From the NCBI RefSeq assembly GCF_015832195.1, contig NC_052016.1, positions 32,571,129 through 32,635,128 on the forward strand: 64,000 bases of DNA, given 5' to 3'. The DNA comes from Motacilla alba alba. Taxonomy: Eukaryota; Chordata; Aves; Passeriformes; Motacillidae. Shown piece after piece: positions 55,974-64,000 of the stretch (position 1 is its first letter; the number at the start of each line of letters is the position of its first letter). Both the position numbers and the translations under genes were made by a program. The notes under the pieces were generated by a model. It had not been told where the DNA came from. It worked only from the letters and a program-made list of their open reading frames with translations, and did no database searches.

Positions 55974-58900
55974 GCACAGCACAGAAAACAGTGAGTATGT
56001 GCAGGTATGAGAAGCTAAAAAATTGTTTTCACCTTCCTTTTCACCAGAAATTCTACATTGATCCCCAAGAGGGTGAGACCCCACCTTTCCTGTTTATTAC
56101 TCTGCTTAGTTTGAATTCCTAAACTTTTTTGATTTCTTTGACCAAGCTCTCTCCCAAAGACTAAAGAATTAAATGGCCCTTTCTAGGCTCTCCATAAAGT
56201 ACACCACACAGCAGGAGGTCTTTTGAGGCATCTGACATCCAGCTCTTGCTTCTCCTCCCGTGGGAGTGAAGAAGTTGCATCTATCCTTTTCTTTCCCGAG
56301 CTCCCACTCCTGCTCTCTGTGGCTCAAGCTTGTGCATGACATTGCAGGGATGGCAAATGAAAACAGCTGCCAACCTTCTCTGCTATGTCCCCGAGCTCTG
56401 CTTTGAGCACAGTAGCTCACATGGCCAGCTGCCACACGCCCAGAGCGGGGCACTGCAGGCAGGTCCAGCCTCCCAGTGAATCCATGTGTTTTGGTCTAAG
56501 GGAAGTCTGACTCCAGCACAGAGCTCTGCAAGGCCTGCAAAACATAATGGAAGGACACAGTGATTTAATTCCCAGTGCATTCCTGCTGCTGCAGCCACTA
56601 ACATGCAAACAAGGTGATTTAAACAGAGGCTGGGCATCTCTGCATTACGGCCATGACTGTGAGAAACATCAGGACAAGTAATCCCAAAGCTTTTCAGGGG
56701 GTCACATTTGTCTCAGCATTCTGTTCTCCATGATCACAGAGGTAACTACACTAGCAGGAAGTTTAAAAAGGAGAGCATGACTGTCAGGAGAACCTAAAAA
56801 CTAAATGGACAGCAGAGACCTACCTGTCCTTCATCAACAAGTGGAGATAGCTCAACAGCAATGGATTGGTACAACAGGCCTTATTATTTTTCTTCTCCAT
56901 GAGACAAAAGAGAATGTAATCTCCTAAACTGTCAAGACAGTATTTTTGACCATGTGACCTTTGCAAGAAAAACCCCAGAAAAGCCATGAGCTGGTCTGTG
57001 GGAGAGACAGGACATAAAACCATGGAAACCTACCAGGATGGGAGTGACACTTCAAAAATGATAACAGTCTCTTCCTCCAGCCTCAGAGACTAACAGTAAC
57101 CTTGCAGGTGATCCAAGCTGTGTGACAAAGCCCAAGACCACCCTGTGGTGAGCAGTGTTGGTCCCCTCACCTTACACCCTTTGGTAGGCAGTGCGCTCTG
57201 ATAAGAGCCTCAGCTGTCAGAAAACAAACTGCAAGCAACAGATTGAACACACTACCATGCAAAAGCCTATCTCAGGAGGGACAATTAAAAACACACACAG
57301 AAAAATAAATGGCTTTTCCTTTTCAACCTCCTTTCAACAAGTAACAAGACAGGAGCGGGTGCCTATATGCTAGAATGGCCAGAAAATCAGCAATTAACAA
57401 GCGTTCCGCTCTAGCCTGTCTGCGATTTCCTCCCTGTAACTGTGGCTAAATGTTTAAATACATCACTCCCCCTTTTTGTGTGCTTGCTGTGGCTCTGGCC
57501 CACCTCAGCCCTTCTGGCTTTCTATGTCATGCAGTCTTCCCTTTCTCACATGTTTATCTGAAGTCTCCTCTAAGATAAACACAGAGAGAGTGGCACCATG
57601 ACCACCCAGCTGCCTTCAGGAGCACACACATCAGTGTGCAGTGAGTGCCCCAAATGCACACAAGCCAAAATGCACTTAGCCCTGTGTGCCACAGAGGCAT
57701 TTTAGAAGCCATCTAGTCAGCAGCATCCTCAAGAAAGACGCATTACCGTATCTAGCCAACAATAACATAATCCAGAGAATTCAAATGGGATTCTTCCCTA
57801 GGAAACTAAGTGCTAACCACATTACCGTGCAGATGCTCATTAACAAGACTGTATCAAACAAAAGCTGCAAAGGTATTTTTCTGAGGCATAGACTTAAATA
57901 AAGGCTTTTGACTCAGGTTGGCACTCAGAGTTAAATAGATCGAAAAACAGAGTCTCTCATTAAATTCATACAACAATTCAAACATGAAGGATTAAAGTAA
58001 GATCTATACAAACAAGCATGGGGAATAAAACACTCCAGCAGAGTCAGTGGAACACCTGTGACCTACTGGACTTCCGGGACACTTCAAACCCCAAGCTGCA
58101 AAAAATCAACTGAGAAAAAGGTGCTGCTACTGCATGCTGAAGTTCCTATCATGACTAGATGGTTTTCATTGTTCACTCTGTAGAAACTGATGATCAAACT
58201 TGGAAAAAATAAACCCAACCATCAAAATAGAGTAAAATTCTATTACAGAGAAGAGACACTGAACAACCTTTAAATTATATATAGGGAGGCCTCATAATTA
58301 ATGAATGACTAAGCTTCAATCTAAAAATGAAAGCATGACATAAAGAATCCACTAGGTAAACACAACCCTGCAAGAAGAAAATAGTTCCCAAATACTTGCT
58401 AGCATAATCCTTCTTGGCCAGCTACAGGAAAGCAAAGTCTAGGGCCCAGCTTTGACAGCTGAATGGACTAATTACATTATAACTCCAGCATGGAAACCCC
58501 CTCATCTCAAGTTTTGCAAACAAATGGCAAACATGCAATGAGCTTCAGCAACAACAGCTGCAGAACAGAACTGGCCTGATCTCCCTTGCCAATAGATCTA
58601 CAGAAAACAGCAGTCAGTCCTGATGCCAGTTCAACCAACCGAGAGAATACAAGCACCACCACATAGCGCCAGAGGACCCAAAATTGAATCCATATGAAAA
58701 CATGACCTATTTCTATACCTTCCTATCTATTAATTTTATGTAGCTGCTCATCACTGAGATATTCTTTTCAAGATCAACAGCAATAACAAAGTTCTGAGCT
58801 GGCCCTGCTAAGAAATTAAACAGCACCTGGAAACATTCCCCAGTGCTGGAGCCACCAGCACTGCTGAATTGCTAGAGGGGCTCCTGACACAGTTTTGGCC

Positions 58901-60719
58901 TGTGTCAACCAACACTATGCCAAACAGTTCCCTATTACATCTATGGGTTAGGACTCCCAACAGATCCATTCTCCACACACAAATCAGACACAGTCAATCT
59001 GCTTGGAAGAGTAAGAGATTTTAACAGACTCAGCATGGGCTATTCCATCCTAGTTAGCCCCAGTACCAGGGTACAGGCCAGAGCACATTTAGTTGTTACT
59101 ATATATGTAGGTACAAAAGTGCTGGCATCTGTCCTTTCCCGAGTTCAGAATTCCTGCTGGGGCTGGTTGCTTTCCTTGGAAACTGGATATTTCTTTAAAC
59201 TAAGATATCCTTGAAAACTGTGTATGGTACTTGACGGTCTTGCTACAACGGTGTAGGAAAAATGCATGTGAAGAAATTAATGTCTTAGATTTTTTGATGG
59301 GTGGCTTCATATTCAATAGCAAGAAATTCAGGCTAGAATTTTCTTTACTGCTGTTCTCATTCAAATATGCAACTTTGAGGTTTATCCTCTCTGGGGGTCC
59401 TTCTTCAGGGAATTTATCATCAACCCCAGGAGACATCTGGACCAGAACACAGATGTTTCCTTCCTCCAGATTCTGTGTAGCAGCAGTGTTGTGAGCTTAG
59501 CAGCAGCTCAGAATATTTTTGTGATTGTCCCTAAGCATAAAGCACTGATAAAATATAGCACTGAAAATAAAAGATAGTAGCATAAGTAAGGAACTTTACC
59601 CACTTCACCAAGAGGTGCCTCATGTTCTGTCAGGGCAGCTGACAGAGAGCAGAAAGAGCTAAAAGTACCACAGCTAATTAAACTTTGTGGAAGATGCTTT
59701 TACATTTCTTTTTACACTCAATAAGAGGTGGGTCACCTGAAGAGAGAGGAGGACAGGTATTGAAAAAATCCTGTGACCTTGTTATCTATGTCATCTGTGA
59801 AGACCTTCACACTGGAGGCAACTAAAATGGCTCCAAAAACCTACATTTAGGCAACTGAATCACTGCCCTGATTCAGCAGTCTGGAGAGCAATTTTGCCAA
59901 CCAAATGCAGATGTCTAATCTATCTTGGCAGCTGACTCAACTGAACACATAGGCAGAAAAGTAGGTTATGAGAGCACAGATACTTGGATAACGTATAGTT
60001 ATCTGCATTCAGTAGTTTACACTCTGAAGCTGAACTCCAATCTTGATTTTAGGCAAGTAGAACAAACTTGTTTTGATAGGTCAGAGATACACTTAAAAGC
60101 ACTGGTATGAGATCTAGTACATTCCCTCCCTCCCTCCAAAAAAAGCCACCTTCTTAAAAGGAAGTTCTGCAAATGAATAATTTTCATTTCAAAGCAAGCT
60201 GAAAGATGAAACTTTTTAAGTTCCTCTCCCCCACAGGCTGCTTGTATGTGGCCTCACTGCTTTGAATAGTGAGAGAATTTACCCCTGTGGAAGTAAGTGG
60301 TGCTGTGCCAACTTGCTGCAGGGCATGCAAACCTTCCCTGGACTGTTCAACTCAGGAACACCATTGCAGCCACATACTCCTTTTGGAGAACTGCAGTTAT
60401 CACTGTAACATGAGAATACACAGTAAACTCTGGCCAAACTCAAGATCAATGAGAATAAACTCATCTTCAAAACTTGGAGGTGGAAAATGTAATATTTTCC
60501 AAGAGAAAAATAAATCCTATTCTTCTGTTTGAAACAGAAGCAGGATGAGAAATACTTTTTGGTCCTTTCTATAGAAAAGTTAAAAGATCTAAAATTAAAA
60601 AAAATGGTGGAGGGAGGGGAGTAAGACACTACTTAACAGTTGGGAAAATAGAGATTTTTGCCAGAAGGAAAAGTGAACTTTTTTGCCAACCTCTTCGATA
60701 ACACAGTTTATAGGACTAC
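55974..60719. other. No gene recognised
   Basis: About 4.7 kb of unique-looking sequence. 56160-56660 is more GC-rich with overlapping minus-strand frames of 63-94 codons, none with a domain. Frames at 57191-57901 and 59200-60629 likewise show nothing recognisable. No repeat family was identified with confidence. Confidence 0.42.
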
Positions 60720-62140
60720 CCTAAATTAATTCATGCTTGGATAGAACATATGTTCTGAAGAAACAGCTAGTATTGATTGTATAATTGCCAGTGATAGGGA
60801 ATCCACCACATTCCCATGGTAAATTGTTCCAATGTTTAATTACTTTCACTGTTGAAAAAACTTGTGCCTCATTTCTAGTGTGAAATTGCCTGGCTTCAGG
60901 TTCCAGCCACTAGGTCTTTTTATATGTTGTTTGCTAGCTTGAAGTGCCCTCTTATTAAAGTTTGGTTCTCTAAGTAGGTATTTACAAACTGCAGCTCCTC
61001 AGGCTTCCCACTGATAAACTGAAGAGGCTCTTCTCCAGGAACCTCAGCCTGTGGAGCATGGCCCCTCGCACTCCCATCACTTGCATGTCTGGTTTCTGAG
61101 ACTTTCCAGTTCATCAGTAATGTTTTTTGACTGGGGACATGAATCACAGGAGCTGAGTACCTCCCAAGTTCAGACATCAAATATTACTCCCTAGGTCACA
61201 CCTGAGATGTCCCAGTTAACTCTTTAAAGCCTCCAAATTATGTCTTCCAGCTTAATTTTGAACAAGGAGTTACTTTTAGCTAACTACTAGCATATTTTTT
61301 TCAAAATTGCTTTCTCAGAAAACAATCTTTTAGGTTAAGAACATGGCTAACTACTAATATCTTTTTTGCATGCCTTTATACAGTGCTTCATAACTGACCA
61401 GATTAAAACACACACAGCTTTTCTAAGCCAAGTTTAACACGGAATCTGAGATTGTCTTGCATCTGTGACCTTGTCCTTTTTCATCATTTGTCTGCGGAAT
61501 TTTATCATTTGTGTCACCAATAAACTTTCCTTCAGGTGGTTTTACATCTTATGCTCCAGTATTAATAAAAATAATTAATATGGCAAGGAGCAAGAAGCAG
61601 TGTGCACAGCATTCCAATATTACATGTTTGTGATGGTAATTCCCTATTTGTGTCCATATTTTCAGAGTGCTGTTTAACCAGTTCTTAATCTAATATGCAG
61701 AGACTTACATTATTCTTGATCAAGATCCTATGAGGTATAACAACAAATGCTTTCAAAACTCTAACCACATCTGCACTACTACCTTTAGCAGCAAATTTTA
61801 TAATCTCATCAAAAAGATATCAGATTTGTTTGACAGGATTTATTTCCCATAAATCCATTTTGATTGGCATTAATTATATTTCCCCTCTTTAATTTTTTAT
61901 TAAGCTAATCCCATATCAGTTTTTCTATTATTTCACCTCAAAACAGTACCAGAATGACAGGACTATAATTATCGTAGGTTGTCCCATACACATCTTTAAA
62001 TTTGAAATTGTATTTAAACACAAGCATTTTTTCCAGACTTCTGGCACTTCAAAACAAATCTCGGGCTGTGTGGAATGCACCCAGGTCATGTCTGAAACTG
62101 TTGTAGACATATTACCTGAATTTTCTAGCTGGCCTTAAGA
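60720..62140 (-). repeat. Ancient L3/CR1-clade LINE remnant with RT traces
   Basis: A long minus-strand LINE relic, read antisense on the plus strand. From left: 3' region (GGGAATCCACCACATTCCCA, TGGTAAATTGTTCCAATG, TTCCAGCCACTAGG, TTATTAAAGTTTGGTTCTCT, AAGTAGGTATTTACAAACTG); then the reverse-transcriptase segment, where the minus strand decodes to remnants of the LDFSKAFDTVPH block (about 61725-61785) and of NYRPVSL (about 61950-61975), separated by roughly 65 codons as in real LINE RTs. Blocks such as TTTGATTGGCATTAATTATA and ATCTCATCAAAAAGATATCA match the amniote L3-like consensus. All frames are broken. Confidence 0.82.
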
Positions 62141-63639
62141 ATGTCTGTATTGATTCAGGAGCCATCTGTTTTGGCATCCTGCCTCCAGGATGCCACGGAG
62201 GAAAGAGTAAGAAGCTTGTACCCTAGGGTCTTTGCCCAACCTGCTCTCCCAGCCCGCAGTAATTTGTGGCTCTGGGAGCTCCTCTGGCAGGCACTGCACC
62301 CGCATCCTTCTGTGTACAGCCTCAGGGTTTGGTCCTTCTGTGAGTCAGTCAAATTACTTGCTGAAAGTGTTTTTTATTTCTAATCACCTCACCTTTCCAT
62401 GGCAATAAACTCCCTGCAGTAACTACACATTGCATATCTCCTATTTTAAACCTACTACCTGAAAATACCCTTTGATGACCTGCTCTCACACTGTATGCAG
62501 CAGGTAACCACAGCTCTGTGATCACCTTCTCCATTCCAGTGGTGATTTTGCAGACCTAGGCCTTCTCTCAAGAGCCAAAGGCAACTCACTGTCTATTCCC
62601 AGGGAAGTCTCTCCATGCCTATTGACGCCAGTGCCTCTTGCCTTGGACACCTCATCTTTTAGATAGGTACCAACAGTGTTTGGTTTGTAAGGTGTAGACC
62701 AATCACAGATTTGCAGTGTCAGACACACACGTTCCTTTGTGCCTGGTTGCCCTGTTTCCCAATTAATCATTAGGTCCTCATCATTTGTACTGCCTTGGAA
62801 TGCTCATCTGGCATCTCAACAGAGGTAGATATGTTTTTTCTTAATTTACTAGTTTGGAAGCAGCTCTTTATCTTTCTGAGCTATTCCTGCATTGCACTGT
62901 TTAGCCGATTGTCACTACATCTGGAACTAGCACTGCTGCCAACCCCGATTACAGTCATCGTGCTTAAGAAATTACTCAAGACTTCAAACCCATTACCAGT
63001 TCCTTCCCTGGGCAAACCCTACCTGTCTCTAATACAGCCTCAAGATGAGCTGTGTTTATTCATTTCAGTCAACACTGGTTAAACTTGCCATCACAACAAA
63101 AGCAAGAGTTGAATTGGAGTTGCGCACAACCCCCCCCCACCATTTGGAATAGGTGTGTCTATGGGTGTTCCCTCTGGTTTTGGTGCAGCAGCACATCCTA
63201 AAAGATGTGCGCAGCCAGGACAATGGAGGCAACAGCCATTCCAGTAAGAAAATTTATACCAGACTAAATGCTCTTGCTGGAACAGATGCTTTCAGCTGCA
63301 CTCACAAACACTTCTGCCTATACAGCAGCCTTCTGGGGCTTGCATTTACTAGCTGGGGCCTTAACGCCTGCATGAGTGCAGAACTACCCATGTGCACAAA
63401 TGATCCGTGTGTAGTGTTGTCCCTCTGGAGCAGTGGTATTGTTGTTCTGTTTGCCTGTGCCTGTAATGCAACAGAAAGAGTGGCCACCACACTAACTTAA
63501 CCAAGCTGATTTTGATGCTAAACATTAAGCCGGAGGCCAGCAGCTGAGGAAGGTGAATGCAGGATGAGAGGTAGATCTTAGCTGATCCCTTGGCTGCTCC
63601 CATCCATCACATTTGCTCCTACTAGAAAGGATTTGAGCA
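62141..63639. other. No gene recognised
   Basis: Unique-looking sequence. C8 run near 63129-63138. Frames at 62141-62383, 62795-63082 and 63153-63500 (115 codons) have no recognisable domain. Confidence 0.42.
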
Positions 63640-64000
63640 GATCTTTGTTCATGAACAGCTCTTTTTTAAATCTCTGGCAACTAAATTGCATCAGGGAGTG
63701 GATGTGCCGTAATGGAGAGAGAAGAACCTTCTGTTTTTCTCTGTCTTAATTGCCTGTGAATTTATAGGCTTTGGTAATGTTGGTGAAAAACTTCCTGGCA
63801 CTGTATGAATGCTTTTGCCTTCCTTCTCTCAATGACTGGCTTGTTCTCTCTATTCTGTTTCCTTCCTCTGTGAAGACATTTTGCTGTCTGTGATCAGACA
63901 ACTGCCCTCCCTTGCTGCACAACCTCTCACTGCCACCTGGAATGCCATTCTGCAGATGGTCAAGGGAAACTAGTCCTATTAGCTTTACATTTCCTTGCAG
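63640..64000. other. Nothing certain; weak enhancer-like texture
   Basis: Repeat-free sequence with CTAAATTGCATCAGG, TGCCGTAATGGAGAG, CTTAATTGCCTG and TTTGGTAATGTTGG. It runs off the window edge. A constrained element is possible but weakly supported. Confidence 0.2.

Noticed and set aside
63153..63500. 115-codon plus-strand frame near the right end
   Set aside because: No domain recognised, it overlaps minus-strand frames, and there is no clear splice or promoter context.

Overview
The window looks like a stretch of a bird nuclear genome: an AT-rich, gene-free intergenic or intronic region. The avian assignment rests on interspersed repeats recognised by eye. These are CR1 LINE 3' ends carrying the GGTTGGACTAGATG...CCCTTCCAACC signature (29575-29692, and antisense at 1-205), avian-type endogenous retrovirus LTRs, and very old amniote repeats (L3/CR1-clade LINE, MIR/L2-type SINE pieces). 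I recognise no protein-coding exon, no structural RNA gene, no CRISPR array and no bacterial feature. All open frames are short (167 codons at most), overlap on both strands, and fit chance in 64 kb of this composition. No convincing new multi-gene system is visible.

Layout. 1-1385: an antisense CR1 LINE split in two by a 607-bp LTR, so the insertion order can be read. 2370-2755: low-repeat sequence that looks constrained. 6301-6760: a purine tract with a perfect 20-bp palindrome, then a sense CR1 tail. 7866-7972: a TA-rich repeat. 9489-9874: a textbook solo LTR on the minus strand, with TG...CA ends, TATA box, polyadenylation signal and a perfect 6-bp target duplication. 10483: a perfect cAMP-response element. 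12566-12608: an AT/GT microsatellite. 16370-18540: several constrained-looking segments, one with a triple GAAAGC interferon-response-like element. 20751-21326: small tandem duplications. 25145-25400 and 30525-31000: MIR/L2-type remnants. 29575-29692: a truncated CR1. 33081-33236: a long polypurine tract. 36782-37538: two different LTR segments directly abutting. 38060-38330: a constrained-looking segment with an octamer. 38690-39430: a probable minus-strand LTR relic. 41870-42560 and 44230-44370: further constrained-looking segments. 50554-50589: a perfect 18-bp tandem duplication. 51500: a near-consensus CTCF motif. 55731-55970: an 80-codon open frame of uncertain meaning. 60720-62140: a minus-strand L3/CR1-clade LINE relic with traces of reverse-transcriptase motifs.

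How it works together: with no genes seen, any function would be regulatory, meaning enhancer-like conserved noncoding elements plus a possible CTCF boundary. That is inference from sequence texture and motif matches. Family names are from memory of consensus sequences, not from a search, and element boundaries are good to about 10-50 bp except where terminal motifs and target duplications fix them.
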